From positions 1 to 63,963 of the forward strand of contig CAZNNL010000003.1 of assembly GCA_964574395.1 (NCBI GenBank): 63,963 bases of DNA. The letters run 5' to 3'. This document shows, piece after piece, positions 1 through 9,918 of the stretch; position 1 is the stretch's first letter, and the number at the start of each line of letters is the position of its first letter. The translations under genes and the position numbers were made by a program. This DNA is from JAXGQD01 sp964574395 (GTDB taxonomy: Bacteria > Bacillota > Clostridia > Saccharofermentanales > Fastidiosipilaceae). The notes below the pieces were generated by a model that did not search any database, was not told the origin of the DNA, and worked only from the letters and a program-made list of their open reading frames with translations.

Positions 1-207
1 GCCCCACCATGCCAAATTTGCGACTAATTTGGCACGACGACAAGATTTACAGCCAGGGGCACAGCGCCATGGATTACATCCGGAGGCGGCAACCCGCCAA
101 CGCCGCCCACACCGCCAACATCTACATCGGTCGACTTTCAACACACGAAAAACCACCCCGCTCCGTGCGAAGCGGTGAAACACACTGCTTTGAACTACGC
201 TCAGTTC

Positions 208-429
208 TTAATCAAACAGATTATCAGAGAATTGCCTGAGTTGACGTTTGCGCTGTTCGGTTATCTGCGCGTCGACTTCATACTTTCCTGTTTCGGGGAT
301 CTCATAGATGAAATCGCCAATGATTGCATTTTCTGGCAAAAATGCCAACGGAATACGTATGGTTTGTCTTCTCGCAGTCTGCAGTATAATCCACTCATCG
401 GATAAATCCACAATAAATCCCTTAACCAT
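208..429 (-). CDS. DUF3006 family small protein
   Basis: A 73-residue protein with the layout of DUF3006: a short beta-rich start (MVKGFIVDLSDEW), an 'IPLAFLPENAIIGDFI' core and a charged helical end with the TEQRKRQLRQF pattern. The start is placed at the ATG at 429 because GAGG lies upstream of it; a longer reading to 474 has no such site. No molecular function is established for the family; members often lie beside ComEC/metallo-beta-lactamase-type genes, but the window ends before a downstream partner can be seen. Confidence 0.6.
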   Translation of the reverse strand: MVKGFIVDLSDEWIILQTARRQTIRIPLAFLPENAIIGDFIYEIPETGKYEVDAQITEQRKRQLRQFSDNLFD

Positions 430-530
430 TTTTATACCTCTGTGGAAGTCTTCACTTGAAGCCTGGCTCAGCAAAATCTACATGACTGCATTATATTACG
501 CCTGTTTTCTACCTAAAGTATAACATGCAA

Positions 531-568
531 GCAAAACAAATGCCGCCCCCCAATCAAGGGAAGCGGCA
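531..568 (-). terminator. Rho-independent terminator of the sugar transporter operon
   Basis: Read on the minus strand, TGCCGCTTCCC pairs with GGGGGGCGGCA (with G-T pairs) around a 6-base loop and is followed by the T-rich stretch TTTGTTTTG. It lies about 40 bases after the stop of the sugar-binding protein gene and closes the minus-strand operon. Confidence 0.8.
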
Positions 569-607
569 CGATTTAATCTGTTAAAACTACAGAATACTGT
601 CTACAAA

Positions 608-1786
608 TTAGTCGTAGAGACAAGGAGCGATTTGGTCGCTGTCCATGTTTTCAGATGTGTAGAATAAGCAACCTGTGTCAACGTCAGCAACGGGTTCGCC
701 GTTTGCAGCTGCGATTGCGAGGTTAACAGCTTTGTAACCGATTTGTACGGGATCTTGAGTGATTGAACCAGCCAAGACTTTGTTACGAACTGCGTCGTTT
801 TGTACTTTACCAGAGTCGAAACCAATACCGACTACGCTTTGGCCAAGTTTGTTATAGCTTTCGTTTGCGTTTAAGAGCGCATTGGCAGCCATTTCGTTGG
901 AAGCATAGAAAGCGATGGTGTCTTCTTTAGCGAGGACAGGACCGATTGAAGCTGACATGTCAGTCATTTCAACGTTCGCAGGAATTGCAACTTCAACAAT
1001 AACTTTAGCGGTAGCTTCGTCGCCAGCTTTGTAGTTATCAAAGCCAATAATAGCAACTTTGTCAGCGCCGACTAATTCAGTGAATTTGTCGAGGAAGCCT
1101 TTGGTACGGCCGATGATGGATTCTGAAACAGCTTCTTGTGAAGCAACGCCAACGCGCACTGCACCTTCAGCAGCATCAATTTGACCAGAGATCAATTTGT
1201 ACATTTCTTCAGCAGCGAGTTCACCAGCAGCGTAGTTGTCTGTTGATGCGTTAGCTAGAACTGTTCCTTCTGGTGCACCAGGAACACCGGAGTCAAATCC
1301 GATGATGGGGATACCAGCATTTTTGGCTTGCTCTAAGTACTCTAAGCTAGCTTCAACGTTAACGGATGCATAGGCAATAGCGTTAGGTTTGGTAGCAAGA
1401 GCTGTTTGTAATTGGGTCATTTGCTCTTGAACAGCAGATTCGTTGGCAGGACCGACAAAGTTGAACTTGGTCGTATCGCTGGTGTTGATGCCTGCTTCTT
1501 CAGCGGCTTGTTTAGCGCCTTTGAGCACTGCTTGCCAGAAGTCATGTTGGAAACCTTTGGATACGATTTGGATATTCATATCTTTAGGATCTGTTTTTTC
1601 TGCACCTGCAGCTTCGGTTTCTTCAGCTTTGGTTTCTTCCGCAGCCTTGGTTGTTTCTTCTGCAGCAGCTGTGGTCTCAGCAGCTTTGGTTTCAGCAGGA
1701 GCAGCTGTTGTAGCGGTACCGCCACAAGCGCCCAAGAACATAGCAGCTGATAATGCTAATGCGGCTATTGATGTGATTTTCTTCAT
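608..1786 (-). CDS. Sugar ABC transporter substrate-binding lipoprotein (ribose/galactose type)
   Basis: A 392-residue periplasmic-binding-protein type I (RbsB-like) protein that would catch a sugar outside the membrane and hand it to the permease and ATPase encoded just upstream. It begins with a lipoprotein signal (hydrophobic stretch, then FLGACGG with the lipid Cys near residue 21). A 45-residue linker made almost only of Ala, Glu, Thr and Lys follows, typical of clostridial lipoproteins, and then the two-lobed binding domain. The ATG at 1786 sits seven bases after GGAGG; the in-frame TTG at 1792 overlaps that site and is less likely. It is the last gene of the operon. The sugar cannot be told from sequence alone; ribose, xylose or galactose are all possible. 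Confidence 0.9.
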   Translation of the reverse strand: MKKITSIAALALSAAMFLGACGGTATTAAPAETKAAETTAAAEETTKAAEETKAEETEAAGAEKTDPKDMNIQIVSKGFQHDFWQAVLKGAKQAAEEAGINTSDTTKFNFVGPANESAVQEQMTQLQTALATKPNAIAYASVNVEASLEYLEQAKNAGIPIIGFDSGVPGAPEGTVLANASTDNYAAGELAAEEMYKLISGQIDAAEGAVRVGVASQEAVSESIIGRTKGFLDKFTELVGADKVAIIGFDNYKAGDEATAKVIVEVAIPANVEMTDMSASIGPVLAKEDTIAFYASNEMAANALLNANESYNKLGQSVVGIGFDSGKVQNDAVRNKVLAGSITQDPVQIGYKAVNLAIAAANGEPVADVDTGCLFYTSENMDSDQIAPCLYD

Positions 1787-1878
1787 TTTCAATCCTCCTT
1801 ATTTTGGATCAATGATTATATAATTACCTACGTTATTGCAGGTTAATTATTGTGATTGTTGTGCTGACTTGAGTCAGC

Positions 1879-2862
1879 TTAAGCTTTCTTCCTATGTGAC
1901 AGTACGTCGGCGTAAACGGCAACGATTAGGATGACACCGGTGAAGAGAAGTTGATAGTGTGGTTGGAGACCGACGGTAGGTAAGCCAGCTTTAAGGACTG
2001 ACATGATGAACACACCAATGATAGTACCCGATACAGAAGCGATACCGCCTGCCATAGATGTTCCGCCGATAACCATACCGGCAATGGCTTGCATTTCCCA
2101 ACCATCATTTGCACCAGGCACGAATGAAGTATAAGAAGCAGCATATGCGATTGCGGCCAAGCCTGCGGTTAAACCGGAGATGACATAAGTGAGCATTTCC
2201 CATTTTTCTGTCTTAACACCAGAGAGTCTGGCGGCTTCTTTGTTTGAGCCGATGGCTAAGGTGTAACGACCGATTTTTGTTTTGGTAAGGATAAGGCTCA
2301 TAATTATGGCAAAAAGAAACAACACAATGAGTCCCGTTGGCAAGCCACCCGCCATATTCTGCGGCAGTCCACCTGGATTAAAGAGGAAGATGCTCTTGTA
2401 CCAACCACCTGGAGCGCCGGTGTTAGGGAAGTTTTGTGATTGAACGCCCGAAGCGATGGAGCCAAAACCACGGGTAATCATCTGCATGGCCATCGTAACG
2501 ATGAACGGTCCGATTTTCAGGAAAGCAATGAGATAGCCGTTGATTAAACCTAGAATAATACCGCTAGCAATCATAACTGCGAGGGTCAGCACCATGTTGC
2601 CTGTGTTCTTAAACAAAACACCTCCAATTAGGCCTATACACGCCATTCCGGTACCGGTTGAAATATCCATACCACCAGCTGCGAAAACAAAGGTTAGTCC
2701 AATTGCCAAGAAACCAATAAAGTAAGAGATTTTAGCAATGTTCAGGATGGTTGGCCAAGAAGCAAAGCCATTACCGAATGCACTAAAAACAACTATTAGA
2801 AACACAAGCGCAATGAATGCAATGATACGCTGCAACCCAACTTTAGCTACGAAATTTTTCAT
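1879..2862 (-). CDS. Sugar ABC transporter permease (RbsC/XylH family)
   Basis: A 327-residue integral membrane protein of the BPD_transp_2 family, the usual length for RbsC-type permeases. It is hydrophobic throughout, with about eight to ten membrane segments, and carries the family pattern 'AAGGMDISTGTGMACIGL' near residue 62. The EAARLSGVKTEKW cytoplasmic loop near residue 210, which contacts the ATPase, is also clear. GGAAGGT precedes the ATG. It lies between the ATPase and the binding-protein genes, so the three form a standard importer. Confidence 0.92.
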   Translation of the reverse strand: MKNFVAKVGLQRIIAFIALVFLIVVFSAFGNGFASWPTILNIAKISYFIGFLAIGLTFVFAAGGMDISTGTGMACIGLIGGVLFKNTGNMVLTLAVMIASGIILGLINGYLIAFLKIGPFIVTMAMQMITRGFGSIASGVQSQNFPNTGAPGGWYKSIFLFNPGGLPQNMAGGLPTGLIVLFLFAIIMSLILTKTKIGRYTLAIGSNKEAARLSGVKTEKWEMLTYVISGLTAGLAAIAYAASYTSFVPGANDGWEMQAIAGMVIGGTSMAGGIASVSGTIIGVFIMSVLKAGLPTVGLQPHYQLLFTGVILIVAVYADVLSHRKKA

Positions 2863-2882
2863 CTTTTTTTACCTTCCACTCA

Positions 2883-4376
2883 TTAATCGCGCATCGTCGC
2901 AAGATGCATAATGCTTTCTTGAGATGCTTCAGAAATATCCAATTCACCAGTTTTACGACCTTCGCACATAACAATGATGCGATCACTCATGCGCAAAATC
3001 TCTGTTAACTCGGATGAAATCATAATGATTGATTTACCCTCGTCTACTAGCTTAGTCATGAGCTCATAAATCTCAGATTTAGCGCCAACGTCGATACCGC
3101 GTGTAGGCTCATCAAAGATTAGTATTTCACTGTCTGCGGTTAACCATTTAGCGATAACTACTTTTTGTTGGTTACCACCCGAAAGTTTACGCAACTCTTG
3201 TTTGACAGTAGGCGTTTTGGTCTTAAGTGCATCAACGTAGCTTTGGGCAATTTCCGTTTCTTTACCACTGTTGATAACGATGCCGGAACAGAATTCATCT
3301 AAGGCGGCCATGGTCGTATTCTCAACTACGGACATGCCAGTGATGACACCGTAACGTTTACGGTCTTCAGAAAGGTAGCCAATACCGTAATTGACGGCAT
3401 CAGCGGGGCAGGTGATGTTTACGGCTTTTCCGTGAATGAATACTTCACCTGAATCACGTTGGTCTGCACCAAAAATAGCACGTGCCGTTTCGGTACGTCC
3501 CGCGCCCATGAGGCCGGAGAAACCTAGAATCTCGCCTTTGCGAAGGGTGAAGGAAACATCTTTTACCATACGGCCAGAGTTGAGATTACGGACATCAAGA
3601 ATAACAGGGGCGTCAGCAGGAACATTACTTTCGGTTTTTGGATCTTCATACACGACACGTCCAACCATCATGTGGATGATGTCAGATTTCGTTATCGATG
3701 CTGTGTTCTTGGTTCCTACATATTCACCATCACGCATAACTGTGACGCGGTCGGTGATAACACCAACTTCGTCCATGCGGTGTGTAATATAAATCATGCC
3801 AATGTTCTTTTCGCGAAGGCCACGAATAACATTGAAGAGTTCTTCGATTTCAGTTTCGGTAAGAGCAGCGGAAGGCTCGTCAAAAACGATTAGTTTTGCG
3901 TCATGGGAAATGGCTTTGGCAATTTCACACATCTGTTGTTTACCAACAGTTAAATCGCCCATACGGTCACGGGGGTTGATGTCAACATTTAATGTGTCGA
4001 ATAGTTTTTGAGATTCAACAATCATCTTTTCATCATCGATTAAAAAACCTTTTTTAGGTTCACGGCCGATGAAAATATTTTTGGCAACGGTCAGATGGTT
4101 CATCGTGTTAAGTTCCTGATGCACCATAGAAATGCCAGCTGCTAAAGACTCGCTGGTATTTTTAAAGTTCACAGGCTGTCCTAAAAATACAACTTCACCC
4201 TCATCCTTTTCGTATATGCCGGTCAGAACTTTCATGAGTGTTGATTTCCCTGCGCCATTTTCCCCCATTAGCGCGTGCACTTCACCTTCACGTAAATCAA
4301 AATCAACGTTGGCTAATGCTTGGACACCCGGAAAGCCCTTGGAAATATTTTTCATTTCCAGAATCACTTTTCCCAA
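2883..4376 (-). CDS. Sugar ABC transporter ATP-binding protein (RbsA/MglA type, two ATPase domains)
   Basis: A 497-residue double ATPase that powers sugar import. The first domain has a clean Walker A (GENGAGKST) and Walker B (LIVFDEPSAAL). The second has the degenerate GLMGAGRTE loop usual for RbsA/MglA but keeps LSGGNQQKVVIAKWL and LIFDEPTRGIDVGAKSEIY. I start it at the TTG at 4376 because GGAGGTG lies five bases upstream; starting at the ATG at 4412 would put that site inside the gene. It is the first gene of the transporter operon, and the 138-base gap upstream probably holds its promoter. Confidence 0.93.
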   Translation of the reverse strand: MGKVILEMKNISKGFPGVQALANVDFDLREGEVHALMGENGAGKSTLMKVLTGIYEKDEGEVVFLGQPVNFKNTSESLAAGISMVHQELNTMNHLTVAKNIFIGREPKKGFLIDDEKMIVESQKLFDTLNVDINPRDRMGDLTVGKQQMCEIAKAISHDAKLIVFDEPSAALTETEIEELFNVIRGLREKNIGMIYITHRMDEVGVITDRVTVMRDGEYVGTKNTASITKSDIIHMMVGRVVYEDPKTESNVPADAPVILDVRNLNSGRMVKDVSFTLRKGEILGFSGLMGAGRTETARAIFGADQRDSGEVFIHGKAVNITCPADAVNYGIGYLSEDRKRYGVITGMSVVENTTMAALDEFCSGIVINSGKETEIAQSYVDALKTKTPTVKQELRKLSGGNQQKVVIAKWLTADSEILIFDEPTRGIDVGAKSEIYELMTKLVDEGKSIIMISSELTEILRMSDRIIVMCEGRKTGELDISEASQESIMHLATMRD

Positions 4377-4514
4377 AATATCACCTCCGCAAAAAACTTG
4401 TACCCTAATCATAGCAAGGCTAATCTTGACAAAATTGTGAAAATTTACACAGAACTATCAAAAATTTCTGATTTGTTAAGTTTTTTTAATAAGCTTGGCG
4501 AAACGTGCAAATAA

Positions 4515-5564
4515 TTAATCCGAAGCTTTAGTATTCTGGAAAGGAAAAAGTAATTTTTGATTTTCGGGGAGGTAGAGGTCCTCTTTTGTAATGAGTTTGG
4601 ATTCGACATCAATCTGCGCTGGAATACTCCGACCGTCTAGTGCGTCAACAGCTGCCTTCACGCTTAAATAAGCAATATTGTAGGGTTGCTGGACGACGGA
4701 AGCTTTAATCGTCCCATCCTCAATGAAAGGGACTAACAAACGAGAGCTGTCAATTCCGGCAAGCGGAATAAGACCGTCTTGTCCTGCTTCTTTCAAAGCC
4801 AGAGCGGCAGCTTCCGTAGTATACTCGTTCACTGCGATGACAACATCTATCTGACTTTGTTCTATAGCCTTTAACAACTCGGTTTTAGCAATCTCTTTGG
4901 ATCCATGTGCATCGATAGTCACAATATCTGTGAAGCCTTTTTCTTCAAGAATATCTAAGACACCTTGCCTGCGTTGGTCTGCGGTTGCGACACCTAATTG
5001 CTGGACGATAATGACGATTTTGGCATCTTCCTTTAAATCTTGAGCAATGTATTCTGCAATAGTTTGACCCGCCACTCTATTGTTGGTCGCGATTAATGAC
5101 AGGGGTTCGGCAGATTTGACACGCTTGACATCAGAGTCAAGCATGATGATTTTCTGCCCGTTGCGCACAGCCTCGGCAACAGGTTCTGCTAAGACTTCAT
5201 AATCTGAGGCAGAGAGAATGATGGCGTCTGGTTTGGCTTCAACAGCTTTTTCAAATTGGGCGAGATTTTCATCAACGCGCCCTTCATCGCTTGCGTTCAG
5301 TTGCGTCAGATTGACGTTGAATTCCTTGGCGGCAGCGCCTAAACCTTCATCAATAGTTCGCCAGAATTCGATGCTTAGGTTGTTGGTTTTGCCAACAAAA
5401 TAGACCTGATAGGGCGTTGTGCGTGGACTTAGGCGGGTATAGGACCAGAGCACCAAAAAAATCAAGAGCATGAAAAAAACTAGTCCAAACATGATTCTGG
5501 TGATTTGTTTGGCCCTGCGTTCTGCAGGGAATTTTTGTCTCAAATAATCTTTAATATTTTGCAT
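4515..5564 (-). CDS. Membrane-anchored sugar-binding protein, probable input to the adjacent two-component system
   Basis: A 349-residue protein with a short basic cytoplasmic start, one strong membrane segment (about residues 21-43) and then a periplasmic-binding-protein type I (LacI/RbsB-like) domain outside the cell. It has no lipobox, so it is held by the uncleaved segment. The start at 5564 follows GGGAGAAGGG and overlaps the kinase stop by 14 bases, which implies coupled translation. In Bacillota such genes beside YesM/YesN pairs commonly present the sugar to the kinase; here it lies between the kinase and the transporter it probably controls. A role as a second transport-binding protein is possible. 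Confidence 0.75.
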   Translation of the reverse strand: MQNIKDYLRQKFPAERRAKQITRIMFGLVFFMLLIFLVLWSYTRLSPRTTPYQVYFVGKTNNLSIEFWRTIDEGLGAAAKEFNVNLTQLNASDEGRVDENLAQFEKAVEAKPDAIILSASDYEVLAEPVAEAVRNGQKIIMLDSDVKRVKSAEPLSLIATNNRVAGQTIAEYIAQDLKEDAKIVIIVQQLGVATADQRRQGVLDILEEKGFTDIVTIDAHGSKEIAKTELLKAIEQSQIDVVIAVNEYTTEAAALALKEAGQDGLIPLAGIDSSRLLVPFIEDGTIKASVVQQPYNIAYLSVKAAVDALDGRSIPAQIDVESKLITKEDLYLPENQKLLFPFQNTKASD

Positions 5565-7377
5565 AATCTGTCCCTTCTCCCCATTCTTTGGCAATGTAGG
5601 GCAGATGCAGAATGATGCTAGTTTGTATGGCAAAAGGAGGCTCGGGCGCCGCTTCTAAAATCGCCGCCAGGTTTTCTGGCGTGCGGATGCTCTGCTGCCG
5701 TCCGTGACTAATAAAACTCATGCCATAAGACGGGCCAAAATAAAGGCGTAGGCGTTCTTGTACATTGGCCAAACCAATTCCACCCTCGGAGCTGGGTCCC
5801 ACTTTGGGTAAAACGTCTTTTTCATTAAAGGCATCACTAGCGAAGCCCACCCCATTGTCACTCACGCGTAAAAGCAGTTCTTCTTCGAAAATCCATGCGT
5901 CGACGCAGATTTTGCCACCCTCTTTGAGTGGTTTAAGTCCATGATATAAAGAATTCTCAACAAGCGGCTGAATACAGAGTTGCAGGACGCGTGCCGTTTC
6001 TAGTTCCTTGGGCAGCAACAGACTATAGCTCAGCTTTTCCCGGTAGCGCATTTTCTGAATGATCAGGTAGTGGTTCGCATACTCGATTTCTTGTTTGAGT
6101 GGAATCAGATGCTCTGCATCCGCATTTGTTGCTCGTAGTAATTTCGAGAGGGAAGAAGTCATGGCTATGACGTCTTCTTTGTTGCCTAATTCTGCCGTCC
6201 AGATGATGGATTCAAGGGTGTTGTAGAGGAAGTGCGGTCTGATTTGCGATTGTAAAGTCTGCAATTCACTGCGTCTTTTTTCTTCTGCAATACGCTTGGT
6301 ATCAGACATTAAAGTCTCGATACGCGAGGTCATGGTATTGAACGTATCGCCAACTAAATCGAGTTCGTTATTTACGTGAATATTCGCTCTTGCTCCGAAA
6401 TACCCCATCTGGAAAGCGCGGATTGAAGCATTGAGATCTTTCAGCGGTTCGTGAATATTATATTTTACGGTGATATTTACGGCTAAGTAGACGATTAAGA
6501 AGAAGCCAATAAGGACGGCAAAAGCACCCCATATCAGAGGCTGAATCGGGAAAAAGTTTCTCGTACTAACCACACCGACAACGGTCCAACCAAAGGTGCC
6601 GGAGCTTAAGCCAAGGTAAATGTTTTTAGAGTCTGCGTCCTCGAATGCGCTGCCATCGCTGGGAATGCGCTTTATCGGCTCGCTCTTGATGCCGCTGTAA
6701 ATCAGTTGTTGCTGGGGATGATAGACAAGTTCGCTGTTTTTGCCAAGAATAAAAACGTAACCATCGTTACTTAAATCCAAGTCGCGACAAATCGCCTCAA
6801 TTTGAGCATAATTCAAATCAATTAAAAGGACGGCCAGAAGCTTGCCGTTTTCGCTGTAAATGGCTCGGCTAAGCGAAACCACCCAAGGGTATTCGCCTTC
6901 TAAAACATGACTGACATGGGAAGCAGAAAGCACGGCCGTGCCCTCGGCTTCAATCGCGTCACTGTACCAGTCCATCTCGTGATAATCCCAGTTAGGGTTG
7001 AGCTTCACTTGATTACGGCTGCTGATGAAACGCCCATCTTCTGTAAAAATCCCCATGGAAATGAAGTCCGGCCTAAAGCCTTGAACGGTTTGTAGGATAT
7101 TTTGTGCGGTGAAATCACTGGAACTATTGTTGCTTTCAAGACTCAGCGCAATCTCTTGATTATCGACTATGTAGTCCGAAATATAACGCATTTCGCTGAC
7201 ATAAATATCAATACTATTATTGACCTGTGAAAGCATCTGCCTGGTGAACGTGATTGCGTTTGTTTTGAGCAGGTTTTGGATGAGGCTGTTTACTAATGGC
7301 AAAAAGACTAACAGAAGCACGAGCAAAGCCACGAAAAATACTGCAAGAATACGATTGCGGATGCTCCCTGAAGGCAT
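5551..7377 (-). CDS. YesM-type sensor histidine kinase
   Basis: A 608-residue kinase. In order: membrane segment (about residues 9-31), a large extracytoplasmic Cache-like sensor region, second membrane segment (about 280-303), HAMP linker, the phospho-acceptor region 'LQSQIRPHFLYNTLES' whose His is the likely phosphorylation site, and a HATPase domain (VENSLYHGL, DNGVGF, GGIGLANVQERL). The layout is typical of the LytS/YesM histidine kinases. Its ATG shares one base with the stop of the regulator gene (TAATG) and GGAGG precedes it. It would phosphorylate the regulator encoded upstream in response to the sugar. Confidence 0.93.
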   Translation of the reverse strand: MPSGSIRNRILAVFFVALLVLLLVFLPLVNSLIQNLLKTNAITFTRQMLSQVNNSIDIYVSEMRYISDYIVDNQEIALSLESNNSSSDFTAQNILQTVQGFRPDFISMGIFTEDGRFISSRNQVKLNPNWDYHEMDWYSDAIEAEGTAVLSASHVSHVLEGEYPWVVSLSRAIYSENGKLLAVLLIDLNYAQIEAICRDLDLSNDGYVFILGKNSELVYHPQQQLIYSGIKSEPIKRIPSDGSAFEDADSKNIYLGLSSGTFGWTVVGVVSTRNFFPIQPLIWGAFAVLIGFFLIVYLAVNITVKYNIHEPLKDLNASIRAFQMGYFGARANIHVNNELDLVGDTFNTMTSRIETLMSDTKRIAEEKRRSELQTLQSQIRPHFLYNTLESIIWTAELGNKEDVIAMTSSLSKLLRATNADAEHLIPLKQEIEYANHYLIIQKMRYREKLSYSLLLPKELETARVLQLCIQPLVENSLYHGLKPLKEGGKICVDAWIFEEELLLRVSDNGVGFASDAFNEKDVLPKVGPSSEGGIGLANVQERLRLYFGPSYGMSFISHGRQQSIRTPENLAAILEAAPEPPFAIQTSIILHLPYIAKEWGEGTDYAKY

Positions 7378-8969
7378 TAGACTTTGTCCTCCGTGCTGAA
7401 CTTTTTGCGATACTCTTTAGGCGTAAAGCCCGTATTTTTCTTAAACGCAGCAGTAAAATATGCCGCGGAGTCATAACCGACGCGCTCTGCAATGGTATAA
7501 AGCATTAAGTTGCTTTCGGTAAGCAGTTTTTTAGCATTGCGCATGCGCACGTCCGTCAGAAATTCGACAAATGTTTGTCCGGTTTCATTTTTAAATATGC
7601 TCGAAAAATAGCTCATGCTGACATTGAGTTGCGCACATAAATTAATAAGTGAAAGATCATTACTGGCAAAATTGCGCTCTATCGCATGGCGTGCTGCCAG
7701 AACAATATCCTTCGCAGTTTGTGGTTTGCCATCCGCACGTTGTGCCAAACCCTGCTTTAGCTGCTTGTACAAGCCTTCTTGTAACGGATGATGGTCACTG
7801 CCTACACGTTCTAAGTGATGCGCTAGTTGTTCAAATGCTTCTTGCATTAGCACATCACTTTCTTCAAGTTGCTTGTTTAAGAGCTCAAAGTTAGCATGTA
7901 ATTCTTCTTTGCTTAGCTGTGAAAAACGCAAGGCAGTTACGTAATCGCTCACCGCAGCTTGTAACGCGTCCACGTCGCCAGATGTGACGACAGCTACCAA
8001 ACGCTCCCGATTAAGGGTCAGCGTTTGCTGAGTCAATCTGAGCATTTCACTGTATGAGACGTTTATATAAACTGGCGAAGTCATGGCAAAAGCCAAGGCG
8101 ACATCAGCCTGTTCTTTAGCTTCTGGCAATTCGTCTGCAGTGGTACAAAGACTGTAACCAGACCTGAAATCTAAGCTTGTTAGTTGGTAAAAAGTATCCG
8201 TTAGCTCATTGATAAATAATTGTAATTGTCTTTCTAATTCACGTTCTTCACAGCCTCCGCAAAGAACCACAATCGGATTTTCAACAGAAGGAAAAATAGT
8301 CAGTTCTGGAATATTTTCGGCCAACTCTGCCGCAAGATTGTAAAGCAAAAAATGCACTTCTTGCGTCGTAAGGTTCAATTCAGCCAGCTTTTTAGGACTC
8401 ATATTGTGGCTCAGCAGCGCTAGTTTAAAGCGCGCTTGTGAGATTAAATGTTTCAGGCTTTCGTCACTCGCCTCTATGGTTTGAGCATCCAAGCTTCCAG
8501 AGATAAAACGATTGAGAAGTTGGTTTTTAGCTAAGGATTCGGTGAGATAATTTTGACTTATTTGTGCTTGCAAACTTGCTTGCTTATGTGCCTTTTCTTC
8601 GAGTATGGCTGCGCTTTTGCCAAGAATATCCCTTAATTCTTGAGGGGTTACAGGCTTTAAAAGATAATCCGAGACCTGATAAGAAATGGCCTGCCGGGCA
8701 AAATCAAAACTATCATGCCCAGTCAGTATAATGACTCTGCAATCGCGATTGTCTTCATAAATTGCTTTAGCCAATTCCAAGCCAGACATGTTTGGCATAT
8801 TAATGTCCGTCAAAACTAAATCGGGTTTTTCCTTCTGATAGGCCTCCCAAGCCTCTAGACCATCTTCGCACGAGGCTACAAGTCGAAAATTAAGCGCCTC
8901 AAAATCGATGCTACGCTCAATAGCCTCTCTCGCCAACGCTTCATCTTCAGCAATCAGTAGCTTAAACAC
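7377..8969 (-). CDS. YesN-type response regulator with AraC DNA-binding domain
   Basis: A 530-residue response regulator. The N-terminal receiver has the acidic pair near residue 9, the phospho-acceptor Asp in PDLVLTDINMPN (about residue 56) and the conserved Lys in DYLLKPVTP. A long middle region of unclear role follows, and then an AraC-type double helix-turn-helix at about 430-525 (LCAQLNVSMSYFSSIFKNE ... GYDSAAYFTAAFKK). It starts with GTG and overlaps the end of mutM by 8 bases. The likely target is the promoter of the sugar ABC operon. Confidence 0.93.
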   Translation of the reverse strand: MFKLLIAEDEALAREAIERSIDFEALNFRLVASCEDGLEAWEAYQKEKPDLVLTDINMPNMSGLELAKAIYEDNRDCRVIILTGHDSFDFARQAISYQVSDYLLKPVTPQELRDILGKSAAILEEKAHKQASLQAQISQNYLTESLAKNQLLNRFISGSLDAQTIEASDESLKHLISQARFKLALLSHNMSPKKLAELNLTTQEVHFLLYNLAAELAENIPELTIFPSVENPIVVLCGGCEERELERQLQLFINELTDTFYQLTSLDFRSGYSLCTTADELPEAKEQADVALAFAMTSPVYINVSYSEMLRLTQQTLTLNRERLVAVVTSGDVDALQAAVSDYVTALRFSQLSKEELHANFELLNKQLEESDVLMQEAFEQLAHHLERVGSDHHPLQEGLYKQLKQGLAQRADGKPQTAKDIVLAARHAIERNFASNDLSLINLCAQLNVSMSYFSSIFKNETGQTFVEFLTDVRMRNAKKLLTESNLMLYTIAERVGYDSAAYFTAAFKKNTGFTPKEYRKKFSTEDKV

Positions 8970-9918
8970 GCTTTGTTTTCTTACCTCTTTTTAGCTTTTG
9001 ACAAGCCTGGCAAAAAGCCATCCGTCTCCCCGAAAGTATGCTTGCTTGTAAGGGTTTCCCACAACTAAAGCAGGGCAAACCAATTCTTCCATAAACTTTC
9101 AACTGTTCTTGGTAGTTGCCAAGATGTCCATTCGCATCCACATAGTCGCTAAAACTTGTCCCTCGTTTTTCAATCGCTTCAGCAAGCATCAAGCGCATAC
9201 CATCAATCAAGCGCTCCCAATCCTTTTTCGTTAGTGCCCAAGCTGGGCAAAGAGGTGAGAGGCGTTGCTGATAAAGTAGTTCTTGAACATAGATATTGCC
9301 TAAGCCTGCAATGCAGCGTTGATCGAGAAGGACTTGTGCAAGCTTCAGTTTATCATGTCTTTTCGAAAATTGCTGAAGGTATTGAGCATCACAACTTGGG
9401 TCAAAAGGTTCTTTGCCCAGCTGCTTTGGCCCCTTATCCCAGTTCGCGTAATCTACTGTTGAGAAAAGCTCCCATCTCCCAAAGCGCCGCACATCTTGCC
9501 AGCGGATTTCACCAATATCTTCGTTTGTTACTGGATTAGCTAGGCTGAGCGTAATGTGGGTATGGTTTTCTTTTGGGCGTATCTCTCTTGCATCGACGAA
9601 TAGACAGCGTCCGGTCATGCGCAAGTGCATCGCTAGAGTGAGTGCTTGAGAATTATTTGGGGTTTGATTATGAACTTGATTTTTTGGCTGTTCATCTTGC
9701 TTTTTTTCGCGTGGCTTCTCTAAATGCCAGAGCAGGTACTTACCCCCTCTCTCTATGGATTTAATGCTGCAACCCACTAGCGCATCTGCTGATTTGAACT
9801 CAGGAGAGCGCAGTATAATTATTTCTGGACGCATGCAATCAACAGAAGTGATTATTTTATCTATCACTTTTGGCAAAAGGCTACGTCTCACCGATTCTAC
9901 TTCTGGTAATTCTGGCAT
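8962..9918 (-). CDS. mutM: Formamidopyrimidine-DNA glycosylase
   Basis: A 318-residue base-excision repair enzyme that removes oxidised purines such as 8-oxoguanine and nicks the strand. The start MPELPEVE carries the catalytic Pro after Met removal and the conserved Glu. The helix-two-turn-helix region contains AGLGNIYVQELLYQ, and the C-terminal zinc finger has Cys pairs in LPCFSCGKPL and FCQACQ. It is about 40 residues longer than usual because of a polar, Gln/Asn/Lys-rich insertion near residues 80-98. It heads the minus-strand set that continues into the two-component genes. Confidence 0.95.
   Translation of the reverse strand: MPELPEVESVRRSLLPKVIDKIITSVDCMRPEIIILRSPEFKSADALVGCSIKSIERGGKYLLWHLEKPREKKQDEQPKNQVHNQTPNNSQALTLAMHLRMTGRCLFVDAREIRPKENHTHITLSLANPVTNEDIGEIRWQDVRRFGRWELFSTVDYANWDKGPKQLGKEPFDPSCDAQYLQQFSKRHDKLKLAQVLLDQRCIAGLGNIYVQELLYQQRLSPLCPAWALTKKDWERLIDGMRLMLAEAIEKRGTSFSDYVDANGHLGNYQEQLKVYGRIGLPCFSCGKPLQASILSGRRMAFCQACQKLKRGKKTKRV

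Noticed and set aside
9..239. 76-codon plus-strand open frame at the left edge
   Set aside because: It overlaps the end of the DUF3006 gene, has no ribosome site and shows no recognisable domain.
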